NCBI RefSeq assembly: GCF_001949145.1
Contig: NW_019091688.1
Location: 76,157 to 139,642, forward strand
Length of the DNA stretch: 63,486 bases
From: Acanthaster planci
Taxonomy: Eukaryota; Echinodermata; Asteroidea; Valvatida; Acanthasteridae
Direction: 5' to 3'
Both the position numbers and the translations under genes were made by a program. Position 1 is the stretch's first letter. Every line of letters begins with the position of its first letter. Of this stretch, positions 1-12,400 are shown one piece after another. The notes beneath the pieces were generated by a model. The model was not told the origin of the DNA. It made no database searches and saw only the letters and a list, made by a program, of their open reading frames with translations.

Positions 1-2678
1 CTTTTTACTTCTGTTCTGGATGTCGGCTGCCACCGTCTTGCTCATGTCCTGCATGGCGGTGATGACCGAGACCAGTCTAGTCACGGCCTCCTGGGAGAAC
101 TTGCAGCGTTCCTGCATGTGTTGGTCAATCTCAGTCTGGTCGCAGCTTGCCAGGGTGGCCAAGAAGGAGGTGATGGTCTCTGGTTCTGAGTCAAAGACAA
201 ATCCAAGACGAGGAATCACTGAACAGCATGGTTCATTTGTATTCTGTACTCAGTTCAGCTTGAATACTGATGAGAAACCTCCTTATTTTGTAACCCTCCC
301 CTAGAACTCTTCCAAGTTGTGCTTCTTTTTCAAAGACGGATTTGTGCCGGGAAGATGTAAATTAATTTTGGATTTTTGCAGGAGGTCGTGGGTTCGAGTC
401 CCACCCAAGTACACTTGTGTTTTTTTTCACAAGCCTTCAGGGGCATACACTGAGTATACAATGTTAAATACACGTCGGGCAGGGTAAAATCCAAAATTAA
501 GTTGTGCTTCCTCAATTTTTTCCTCATAGAGCTTGCACATACATTGACAAAACCATTCAAAGTAATTCCGTACAGAGTATGCATTTCAAAATCTTTTTGC
601 TAGGGGCAAGGAGTCTGGACCCTCATCCAATGCACCAATATATATTTGGCTCTTAAAACTGCTGTAATGCAACTCTGGTCCTGTCCGAATTACTTGGCTG
701 TGGCTTTAACTTACACACAACTCTATGGGAAGCGACTACAGCCCCAACCATAGACTCCTGCATCGGTTTAAGCCCCAGTCAAATACCTTGGACACAGCCT
801 TTTTTATAACACATGTGGTGATCCACAAACAGTTTTTCATGAAGATTTTTTTAAGACTTTCCATGCCTTTTTTCTCCTCTTTGACGGGTGTCACATCTTT
901 CTTTTCCGACTCCGTCTCCATCTCCATCTCGGCTATCTCTGAAGATTGACTAGTGCCCTCGCTTGGTCCAATGGCCTCATTTCCAGCAGCTTCTCCCATT
1001 TCCATGGCTGTGTTTTCCTCCTTGATGCTGGGTTTAACATCTTGGCTGGTTTCTGTTTTGACCTCTGGAATGGATTTTGTCTCCACCCTCATGAGAAGGA
1101 TGCGAATATCTTCTTCCAGCTGGAGAGAAGTCAAATTTGATCCAACAACATCAGAAAAAAATTGGGCCACATCACTTTAGGGAGAATCTGCCTTCAAAGG
1201 TTTTCTAACAACCTGATGTGAAACAAATATCTCACTTCAATTGAAACAAATGTAAGAACCTCTTCTCCCACTTTAAGAGGGTTAATGCTAAAAGTTTTGT
1301 GTTTGAAAAAGCTGATGACAAATCCATTCAATTTTCCAATATTCCAAATTAACTAATAGACCACTTACACCTGGTACTTGGTAACAGTTTCCTTGACATG
1401 GCAAGGAAACCACACAAAAATGTGAGGTGCAATCCCTCTACTATGAACGTTAAATAGTAGGCTACCAAAGGTGAAGATAATTTGGAACAATACATAATTT
1501 TCACTTCAATGATCTGATCTTTATAAAGCAGGTTTTAAAATGTTCCCTAACCCTTAAGATGCTGTCTCATTCATTCTTTTTAAAGAACATTTTATTTTGC
1601 ACCAGTATGGTATTTTTCTAGTCTTTTAAATATTGTTTTATTCACTTCACATCATATTTCCTATGATGTTCATCCTAATGAAACACACTTCATCAATTTC
1701 AGGCTCTATGAATCAACAAATGAATAACCAGTACTCGAAATGTGAGGAATGACTCTACTGCAACTAAAACAAAAGAAAAACCCAATCCTTAGATTACCTG
1801 AGTCCAATACTTGTTCATGAGGCTGAGAACAATCTCGTCTGTCACCTGTCGTTGCTCCAAGCGCTCGATGCGATTGCGCAGCTCATTCTCCATGGCAGAA
1901 CGCATCTCAAGACGTTCAGCCAGCTTCCGATTCTGGAAACGAAGAACCTTGATGTCCATTTCCTCCTGCAATTGGAAACAAGACTAAGACTGTTCTATAG
2001 TGATCCAACTTGGCCTAGATAATTTCTGAATCTGCCACACTCTGCTTTACTTTTCAGGGGGAGGGGGGGACAAGCTTTTGTACTGCTGTTAGTCCTTTCC
2101 TCAAATCAAGTCTTATTACTATACAGTCAGGTTGACAATAACCAATATGCTGTAACCTGAATACCCAGTGCTGTCCAATTTGGATCCTTTTTCTGCCAAA
2201 TAAAGGACCCTCAAAAAGAGTTACAACAAGAAGCCTTCCAAATGTGTCATTTTGCTAAAAGTGTGGAGAAATCCAACTGCTGTTGTGTGGCTTGCTCAGG
2301 AACACAAGCTGAATAGGTTCCCCTAGCTGTTGAGATTGTGAGTAGTTATGTTTGTTCATTCTTTTTCCAGGTTCTGGGGTTTTCTCTTGTATGAGTAGGG
2401 TTAGAGAAATGTATGAGTATATTTCACAGGAAGCTTTTGCATAATACTGGAAGACAGAAGAATCTGCAAACTAGATGGGGTTGCTTTATCAATAAACAAT
2501 ATACCACAATGATTGGGCTAGGGGGGCTTTTCTTCACCTGTGAGGACACTGCCCCCAGCCGCATGGGCTCAATGTGGATACGCTTGGCGGCTGGCTCCGC
2601 CCCCTCTTTGCCATCACTGGTGGAGGCACCAGGTGTTGGCGAGGAGGAAACCTCGCTGGCATTTCGCTTGCCTGACAT
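1..2678 (-). CDS. RNF20: E3 ubiquitin-protein ligase Bre1, RNF20/RNF40-like (5' part only)
   Basis: The RNF20/RNF40 complex places monoubiquitin on histone H2B in chromatin. Only the N-terminal part is here; the coiled-coil remainder and C-terminal RING lie beyond the left edge. Visible exons on the minus strand are 2678-2538 (start [12 protein letters not shown], 47 codons, donor gtgaag), 1965-1798 (56 codons, donor gtaatc) and one starting at 1119 after a ctccag acceptor. A last exon begins at 185 after a ctttgactcag acceptor and runs to position 1. The diagnostic family signature is the heptad-like stretch [20 protein letters not shown], then [19 protein letters not shown] and, in the last visible exon, [12 protein letters not shown]. 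These match the vertebrate order [38 protein letters not shown]. The end of the third exon (about 780-960) is unresolved: it needs a phase-1 donor to join the exon at 185, and no strong one is visible, so a small exon may be missing. The gene is divergent from the VPS9 gene at 3451. Confidence 0.85.
314..510 (+). mobile_element. tRNA-derived SINE insertion with 12-bp target duplication
   Basis: The 12-bp word AAGTTGTGCTTC occurs at 314-325 and again at 499-510 and brackets a 173-bp insert. The insert carries a complete tRNA-like T-arm (stem GTGGG/CCCAC around 389-405) with a pol III B box GGTTCGAGTCC at 391-401. The rest of a tRNA cloverleaf is absent. A 13-14 bp inverted pair (TAATTTTGGATTTT and its complement) lies near each end of the insert. 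It sits in an intron of the RNF20-like gene. Confidence 0.75.
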
Positions 2679-3450
2679 CTGCGTGGGAGAATAAGGAAAA
2701 CAGTGTCATGAAAATCCGACCTTTGTATTTGGTAGAGTCAGTGATGTACGTTAATGCCACGGGCTCAATTTGGTGCCGAGAGGGAAGTGATATTGAAGCC
2801 AGACTTCCCTTCAGCAATAGGAATTCTCTATCCCCTCCTCCACACACCCCTCCTGCCACAACCCTCCCCCCTCCATGTGTTCGTGCCTCATTCTTTTATT
2901 TTTCACTTTTTAGTCATACTGTGCTTTCCCAGACTGAATGTACACAACCCTGACTTAATGCTCAGCTTACCATTAAAAAATCTGATGAAATGACACACTG
3001 AATTCCTTACCCCTTTCTGCCTTGTACACACCATGCTTATCCATTACCACGTACCCCCTCCAAAAACACCCAGTTCAATCCCATACGCTAATATAGTGAA
3101 GGATCTCATCTCACTGAACACTGATTCCCACATACAAGTACACATCACAGGCTCACAATTCACCTATCAATTTTTATGGAGTTAATTTAAAATGGTGCAA
3201 GTTCCTTTATTAAACAGCTTAACGCCATACCACCTTCTCTGTATTATATGCAACAAGTAAACAGCACATAAATGACAAATAATCTCCCAAAACTCGTAAA
3301 TTACCCTGTTTCTCATGAGCGTTTCCCGTACGCTTTATCCCTTCTCGAGAAAAGTCATGCACCTTCTGCCGTCACAAAGTGTTTCCGGGTCAAGTTATTT
3401 CTCGAACGCTGATTGGTCATTGTTGTCTCATTTGGGTCACAGTTGACAAG
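2679..3450. promoter_or_regulatory. Shared upstream region of the divergent RNF20-like and VPS9 genes
   Basis: This 772-bp interval separates two start codons that point away from each other (2678 minus, 3451 plus). It should contain both 5' UTRs and promoters. A reverse CCAAT box (ATTGG, 3412-3416) lies about 35 bases before the plus-strand ATG, which has an AAGATGGCGG context. No TATA box is obvious near either start, as is usual for housekeeping genes. No open frame in the interval looks coding. Confidence 0.5.
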
Positions 3451-6400
3451 ATGGCGGAGCAGGACGATTTGGAGTTCAACCCGATGTACAAATGTTTACA
3501 GGTATTTCTGCCTAAACTGGCCGTGTGAATATGATTGAATTCAGTGGAAATGGAAACTGTATATCCATTCAATTGAATGATATTCATTTTGTTCTCGATC
3601 TGTCTGTTGATTGGGAAAGTGCTAACGTTAAGTAACGTTAGGCCCACCGGACCGCGGCGCGGCAGGCATTAGCAGATAAGGCTACATCATGGCCGGCCAC
3701 GGCTTCTTCACGAACGGTAAGGTACTACAGCAGATTCCCGCTATAGCGCTCCCTGATATAACGCTCTTACCGATATAACGCTCTATTTGCACTTCCCCAA
3801 CTGCTTGCCCATTCACTGTGTACATTTTTATGTGGTTAGCGCTCCCGTTTACAATGCTTTTCGTACCCCCAGAACTGTGGGGTCCGACCATTTGCCGACG
3901 TCCGCTCCTGTGACATCGGACCCCACAGTTCTTGGGGTACGCTTTTCGGGATATAGGTTCTAATGCTCACAATTTTCGGCCCGGAGAACCATATATAAAA
4001 TGTGTGAAATAATTCCGGTTACAGCGCCCTTTACCTTGGAAAATCAGAATCTTAGAAAATCAACGCATATGAAACCGCATCGCAAGGCCCCTGCAATCGG
4101 CCGGCCATCTTGGACACCAGTAGCTAAGCGATCACACAGAGTGCAGACACACACTGAGACATCCATGCAGCGCAATCGCGAGCACGAGCTCACCATAGTG
4201 AGCCGCGCCCACGAGGCTTTGCTGTGGTGACATTGTAGTGATTATTTTCCCACTTTTTATTTATTCTCGTGGTGTACTACACCGTGTAGTTAGGGACACA
4301 AATAATCAACATTGACATACCACTACATGCACATGTGGTGTCAGGTCAACTCAACTGTTTGCCAACTCGACTTGAGTCAACTCGGCTCTCGACCAACTCG
4401 ACTCAACTCTCCACCAACTCGACCGTGCAAATGGTGCAACAGGGACAGGACTTTGAAGGAACGCATTTTTTCCTAGTTCTGGATCACGCATGTAATTCAT
4501 TTTACTGTTCGTGATGCGATCCGTGCATGCGCACAGTGGGTGACAGATTTCGGGGGTTTGTGTGTGCATGCTTCTTCTCAAATTGGGAATTTTTGGGGGG
4601 GTATCTCATTGGCACAAGTTCATTTATTGATTGCATTTCAGTTGATTTCGTGGGTTTATTGAGTTGGTAATTGGTCGAGTTGACTCGAGTTTGAAGTCGA
4701 GTTGGTCAACGAAAGAGTTGGTTCAACGATCGAGTTGGTCAGGAGTCGAGTTGTCTCGAGTCGAGTTGGCAAACGGTCAAGTTGACCTACAACCTACATG
4801 TAGTATTTTGTTACCTAAAGGATTCTTTCTACCGATAAAGAAAATCAGCAGCTTAAATTGTACGTGTATCTTCGTGTAGCAAATCTCGCCTTTTTGCTGA
4901 TTGTGTTCGGTGTGACATTTCCGGTCCGTTTTCACTTGGGTTTTCTGATGACATATCACTTTCTGTGGTCACATGGTTATTGGGATAAGTCAGTGATTGG
5001 ACTGTCCATGAATGGGTATGCAGTAACAGTCAGGATGTCCCGTTGAGAGTGCTATAACGGGAATCTGCTGTACTCCATAGTAGACCTTTCCGGGGCCACA
5101 TTTTTGATGGTTCCATACACTATGGCATTTTGCGCTTTCTGGAGCAAATCTACCCCTAAAGACCCTTATACTGAAATTCTACCTATATCGAACTACCGGG
5201 TTCGTGTGTTTTTGTAGAGTTTAACCTACATTATTGTCTGTAGCCGTATGTCACACGACAAAGAACAGACGCAAGGTATTCGCGTAATGAACGTTTATGT
5301 TGCTTTGGATACCAGTCCCTATAATTCCGACTACTCTTGTTAAGATTATGAGAGACATCTGTGAAATCTGTGGTAAGGGAACCACACTAATCACATATCG
5401 GCTCGACCATTTTGGAAGCAGGGGGGTGGCGATGTCAGGAAATCTCAAAGGAAATTGTGGATCTTTACATAAATAAAATCCATTCACCATTTCTTCAAAG
5501 GGACCACAGTAATAACGACATTCATAGCCCCTCGGACATTGGATTGGGCAAGGATGTAATTTAACATAATACAGGTGTGGGATGAAATTGGTTCATGTAC
5601 ATTGCTGTAACCTTGTGTGAACATCCTGGAAAAGCACCATTAAGCATGTATGCATTTCTGTTCTCAATCAACCTCACAGGTGTATTTCTGCATGATTGAG
5701 TGATCACACAAGGTTTGTGGTGGACATGTGGTAATTCACCTACATTGCATAGGTTGCTTTAATTTGTTTTTCATTCTGATGTTCAAAATAGACAAGGTTC
5801 CGTGGTGAGTTTGAGATTGCTCAAGACAACTGCTACCTAGTCTGCATCCCGCAAACTGCCTCGTTGGTTGGAGTATCAATCAGCCTGGGACTTGTTCGTA
5901 AGTCTTGTCCTAGTAACTTGACTCCTGCCTTATATATTCTGACAGCACCATTGTATTCAGCATTTGTTTGACAGTAAATGTTGTGTGTCAGTCACTGAAA
6001 GTATTAGTACACAAGTTCTCATTGGTTACTAAGCTGAACTTGAGGCCTGTTCACTTTGAAGAAATAGGTCTCGGTGTCGCATAAAAATTTAGACTGTTTG
6101 AAGTACAGACTCATTGACTGTATTGTACATGGCTTTTTTTTACGAGCTTGTGCAGAACAATGGTAACTAACAAGGACGTGGGTAACTTGCAGTCCATAAA
6201 AGAAAATAGAGACCAGGCCATGCAAGTCCAAATTTCATATGACACTAAGGCTGCGATAGATAAGAATTTTTGAAATATGTAGATTTTCTGCTTCTTCCCA
6301 TTGCCAGGGTTGTTATAAATGCTCTGTCCACTATTTGAAAAGATTTGAAGTGCTGTATCATTGAACTATTTTGATTTAGTTTCTTGTTGAGATGATCAAA

Positions 6401-9400
6401 TATAACGTAATTTTTCTATGCTGTTTTCTTTTCAGAAACACATTTACTGAAACCATCTCCCATGTTAAAAGAGTGAGTAACTGTCAGTTGAAATTCTTTG
6501 TTCAGAATTTTAAAACTATAAATGCAGTTATTCATTGTAATTATAAATCATTTATTCATATCCTTTACCTGATCACATTTGAACACACAAAGCTTATAAG
6601 TTTTTGAAGGACTGAGGAATGCAGTTTTGGATTTCATGTTCGAGCATTCATTCATCAGGTGCTAGTATTTTTAATTTATTTACAGCAGCACCATATTTCG
6701 GAAAGTTTTAAATCTTCATTATGAAATTCAAGTGGCATGACACTCTGAAGGTCCCTTTTTATGGCTTTTTCCAGTAAAGACCGATAATAATTCAGAAATG
6801 CACATTACAGTTAATACCTGTGTTTTAGGAGAAACAGGTGCCCATTACAAAGATATTCAACACTTGGCAGCCAGCTAAATTGCTTGTGGAATGTGCAGTC
6901 TCATGCCTCTGCCAAATTCCACTGCTTTTATTTGTGTAAAACTTCAATGGCGTGATTTTAAAGTTCTTAAGTTGTAAAGAAATCCTTTTTGTGTCTTCAG
7001 TCATTATATTAGCACAGATAAGGACAATTCCAAGACGATATCTGTGGAGGATGGCATCATAACATGTCTAGAAGGATTCAGGCAACAAGATACCGTAAGG
7101 GTGTTGTCAGAGGAGCTGGGCTATAATAAGGTGCGTGTATAGGAAATTTGGTGGGGTGGTTATATTCAATTCAAATTCAACAATGTTTATTTCCATAATG
7201 CCATGTGTGGAATATGCCCAAAATACATGTAGAAAATTATGACAACAAAATAAATTCAAGGAATAAAGATGCGAAAAAAAGAAAGCAAACAAAGCTTCTG
7301 CTAAGCTGGACAAGGGGGATTACAGTAAATGTCAAGTAGTAAAAGTTTCAGCCAAATGCACATTCTTGGAGCCCGTACTTTGCCAGCTACTCAGGATTAC
7401 AGTCAAGGTTTGTGAATATTTGCCATTTGCCGACAAGGGCAGCTGAAAGCTAGAACCCTGGAACAAAGAGTGTAACCAAGATGTGTGCAAGGGCACAGTC
7501 CTTTTATGTTAAGCCTTCTGTGCTAAGTAGTAATGCACTGTTGTTGTACATTGAACAGAATTACAAGCCATTCAAGATGTTGATTATCGAGAGACCGCTA
7601 GAGGGTGCCAGAAAAGTAAGTTTCAGATAAGATTTAAATTGGTTTGTATTTAAGACTCAATGATAGATAGTACCATCTGTAAAAATGTTTCCTGACCCTT
7701 CTCAAATTTTATGCTCCTTGGCAAAGCAGAATACTTTGTTCGCTGTTATCAAACATTGGTCACATAATAAGACTGATTAGAAAACAGGTTTGCATTCTGT
7801 TTAATTATCTTGATTGATGCATTTTATTCATAAATTCAGAGTGATTTTGTAAGGCATTGCATGAGAGGAAGTGATATTACTAGTAGCATGGCTGTAACCG
7901 ATTGGCTGTTTGGTCGGCTGATGAAATGCAGTTGGATTGTTTGTTTCCACAGGGAAGGAGGGGTTCAGCGGGATTATCTGATGAGTTTCTAACACCACGC
8001 ACAACCTATGCAGAGTAAGTTTGGAAACAGGCTCTAACTATTATGGATACAATCCAACAGTTGCAGAAACTGCAAATCATAGAGTAAAAACTCTTTCAGG
8101 AAAAAGTGACAGACGTTGTTTTCCTTTTATATGCACTTTTTTAATGCAGTTTGGGAGAAATGGCTTTGAAAGAATTTTATGTCAAAAGACAAAAGTTTCA
8201 ATAGTGGGCTTTGTCCTTCAAATTGTTTTATTAAGCAGTATAAATTCAGTGTTGTCCACAAACTTGAGAGCCCTGCTGCTTATTGGTGGATACATTTCGA
8301 TTATACTCGACCAATTTGCATTCTGGGCTGTCCAAGAGCTTGTTAGCCTTGTTACTTTGATGCCTACATGTCGATCACACGCAAGCACCAGACTTTTCAG
8401 ACCAATTCCCACGGAGTATTAAAACATCCTTAATTAAGGTATAGATAACAGTTCATGGTCACAACAATCCCAGGAGAAATGTGAACATTATAACGAAAGC
8501 CTTCCGTGTCTTGCTTCTTCCCCAAAAAGGAATTGTAAATTCCTCAGTCTCTTCCATGAGAACCGTGCCCAGCTGAGCAATATGCAGATGAAGATCTCTG
8601 AGTTCAACCAGACGTATATGATACTGCCAGGGTACCTCATGGATACAGCATGCAAGCTACGAGGCATCTGGGAACACTCCAGACTGGTTGGTAGACAGAT
8701 GAAATCCTTTTTTTTTTTAATCTGCTCCAAGCGGGAACAAAAGAGGGCCTGTTTTAAAATAAAATTGACAGTCCTTTGGCACGACTTTGCTGCATAGGCA
8801 AGCCAGCAAATGCGCATTTGACGTATGTTCACCCAACACTGTTGGTGTATCAATTTACTTAATACATGGGGTTCTATGGGGTGGCGCATGCTAGGGGTAG
8901 CCATAATTCGGTCCTGTCTCCTGCAACTACGGCTTCAAATTTTGCTCAAAATAGGCAGTGGTGGAGAGCCGTAGCCAGTGATCGATACTTGTACATGCTA
9001 TAGTCTCACATGGAGACACTGTACCTTGGCTGTTGCCAACATAGAGTGCAACATAAACTGTCAAAAATAGTTCTTGCAGGGATTTTCCTGAAGATATACC
9101 CCACGTATATATTTGCAATAGACGTTTGTAATGACACACATGATAAAGCCAAAAAGTTTTTTAAAAGAGATGTTAAGCCATTTTATGTAACATTGTCATG
9201 AGAAGTGATTATCAATCCTTGATGCATCATGAACTGATTTTTATCAACACCATTAAACCGTGCTAAATTCTGCACTATTCAAATATCGACTGGACTTTCG
9301 GTTAGGCAAAGAATTGCTGTGACAGAATTAAAATCACAGTGAACCTGATTTTTAAGTTCGTGAATCTGTCTTTAAAATAATTTCTGCAAGCTAATGACCA

Positions 9401-12400
9401 TCAGGATGGCTTTTAGTTCAACGCTGGCTCCATATTTATGTGTTTCACATCCTTGTGAAAACCCCAGTTGCAAGAACATCATGATTTTTCTGACATGAAG
9501 AGAGAAAATGAAGGAATTTTCACAGTTCAAAAAAGGCTTCTGCATATTTGATTACATAAGGTCATTGACTAACAAAATAATTCATCAGACATCTTGTTGC
9601 TATTACAAAAGCTCATGACGCTCTAGTGGACGACCCTGAATAATAAGCAAAGCTAAGTTGAGGAAGGAAACGAACATGATTTTGTACGCGCTTAGTACGT
9701 GAAATGAATTTATCCTAGAATGTGTGGTCTTTGTGCTAGAACCCAGTTGGAAAACTTCCTACCAGTTTGTCTTTCTTTCGCCAATGAGGGCGCACTTCAA
9801 CTCAGGGTGAATTAGCTACTTTTGCCATATCTTTTTTTTTTGCAATGTTATTCAAGTTAATTGAGACATATTCCTTCTTTTGTGAGTTTCAAATACTGGT
9901 AAACTCACTAATGGATGAGATTTCCCGAAGTGACCTTTGCTTATACAAAAATTGAATCATTTAGTTAGTTGCGTCTTCTGTTTTTTATGTAGAGGGTTTG
10001 TGAAGGTTTGTGAAAAGAAAGTTCTGGTTGCCCATTTCAGACAAATCTGTTTCTCAGGGTATTCTAATTGACCTTTTTCAAGCTTCTGTACAGATCAGAT
10101 TAATCTCTGCTAATATCTCTGTCCTTGCTATCAGGCATTCAGTGAAACAAATAACTACATCAGACTACAGTCAGACAGTAGGTTGGAAGAGGCAATAACA
10201 GTGGCACTTGAGAGGTGAGTTATGTAACATCAACCGTGGACCCGCTGACAGCACTAACATTTCTCTTTAAGAATGCCAAGGCTTGTGATCACAGGTGAGA
10301 ATGGCATGCCGTGTACACGACTAATAGCAAACTGCATATCCACCAAACATACAACCAAAAAACAAGCCCAAACCTCGCTCGTGGAACTCATGGAAGGATG
10401 GAACATGGGCCCTTTTGGCAAAACAAACCAAAAAGACAATGTCATGTGGATCGTGCAATGTTTTAGATGCTATCAACTTTCACTCTTTGTACTATCTGAT
10501 AATACAGCAGTTGATGCTGGTAAGTTGGATCTTTTTCTAATACTAATCAGTTGCTTTTTTTCTACTGCTGTGCATGCTGACGTGCAATCAGCTACATCAT
10601 GGGCGGAGTTCACACCAAGGTCTTCAAGGCAGTCTGCCAGCAGATGGCCGAGGATGACCAGGTGTTGTACAGGCGGGTCCAAGAGCTGCAAGGGGTCAAG
10701 GCAAACCAGCTGGGGGTCAAAAAAGACTTCTGCTGCCCACTGCCAGCAGCTGTGAGTTTGATTCCCTGTGAAACCTGTTGGTGCATAAGCTGACATTTGA
10801 AAGCAGTGCATCCAAGTTGCTCATGTTTATACTTTTCATATGCGTTGTGTAATAAAATAAGGTGTCTAAAATGACTTATGTGGTGTCCAAAAACACTCAG
10901 ACACCCCTCTAGCAAAAAATTGAAACCCATATTGCCTTATCAATAATTTATCATTTTGAGTAGTAGCCAAAGAGTTCAGTGAATCAACAGGTGAATAGGT
11001 GGGAATCTACGGTTAACCCTAACCTACTCCAGCCACACAGAATTAAACAGTAGTAAAGTGTTTAATTCTGTGGGGATAGGTCTGGTAGGCCCATAACAGC
11101 TGGCTTTTGTGTTGGGTTTGGCATACCTCAGAAAAACAAAGTCCAACAGCCTCTGTGCACAAAGTCCCATATGGGTGTTTAACTTTGTGTGAATAGGGAA
11201 GGTTAGGGCCAGCAGCCCTTGGGTTAGGGTTGCTATGGCAAACTTGGATTTAACATTTAACCTGCTCTTTAGTCACACTTGGGAAAAAGATTTGCTAGAT
11301 GTGAGACTTAACACCCATTTTAATTTCTAACTTATTTGCTGATTTCGTCTTACCATCTTTCATTGGACTTTACTTTTTGCTTTCTGTGCTGATATGTGAT
11401 CCATGTGTTTCTGAAGCTGTTTGACAAAAATTATGTCAGTCTGTCATTTTTAAGTTTTGGCACTGGTTTTCCAGGTGGTTGAGTTGGCAAGACTTGACGG
11501 CATTAATAACCCTCAAGAAAAACTACTCTGTCTGAAATCAACATTGGTAGGTATCTTTGATTTTCATAAATACAGAGCTCTATATCTGTGAAATTCATGG
11601 CCACTTAGGGATAAGACTTGAAGCCATGCATGATGGAAGTACTAAATTAGGTTAGGCTTGCGGTTGCACCATGTACAGGGAAGAATCTCTTTTATGAGTG
11701 TGTGGTTCACCATCAGTTCTTCTCAGACCCACACACTCATAAAAGAAATTCTTCCTTGTACATGGTGCAACCGCAAGCGTAACCTAAGTTAGCACTTCAT
11801 TATTATGAAGACGACCTGTATTTTTGTTTTTGCATTTTGTATGTAATGATTTTGCTTTGCACTAGTGAGTCATAAAATTGTCCTTTGGGCAAGGCGTATT
11901 GTAATTTGTGACAGCTTTTTCATTTCTTTTTTTTTTCAGGATGCTATCACTGATGAAGTGTCCGCCTATCTCAGAATGAATCTTGCCCCCGGCTACTCGC
12001 TGCCTTGCCTTACATCCGATGAACTCATACCCCTACAGGTGAAGAAGACCTTGGAGCTCAATACTCAACTTTTAGTTTTCTCAGATGCTCCCTTAGCATC
12101 TCCTAACAAACTCCATCTTTGAAAGTCCTTGAATGAATTTTCATAAGACGCTCAAACAGAATTGATTGGATAAAAAGCAGCTTTGTTTCCCTATATGGGG
12201 ATCATACAATATCTGGTACCAATATCCTGCACTTATTTAACAAGGTTAGCTAATCTTAAATGGAATTCACAGCTTAAAGTAGGGACCTATTATACCAACC
12301 ACACACTGTAGCCAAAATAGCTGTCTGGTGTTTGAGAGCAATTTTGAGATCAGAGACATATCCTAATATGGCTCTGTGGTCCACATTCTGTAATAGCTGT

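Larger units (their letters stand above)
3728..5070. mobile_element. pogo/Tc1-mariner-type element, non-autonomous, about 1.34 kb
   Basis: The ends are inverted repeats: left CAGCAGATTCCCGCTATAGC at 3728, and the complement of CAGCAGATTCCCGTTATAGC ending at 5070. Each is flanked by a TA dinucleotide (3726-3727 and 5071-5072), the target duplication of Tc1/mariner/pogo elements. The subterminal region repeats the theme GATATAACGCTC. No transposase frame is visible, so the element is non-autonomous or decayed. It lies in intron 1 of the VPS9 gene and contains two further inverted-repeat structures, at 3862-3948 and 4343-4788. Confidence 0.75.

Noticed and set aside
385-405. Genuine tRNA gene
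   Set aside because: Only the T-arm and B box are present, there is no acceptor, D or anticodon arm, and flanking 12-bp duplications show a SINE insertion.
8021-8422. 133-codon open frame in a VPS9-gene intron
   Set aside because: It begins at the E6 splice donor region, has intron-like composition and no homology that I recognise. Both flanking exons splice in phase without it.
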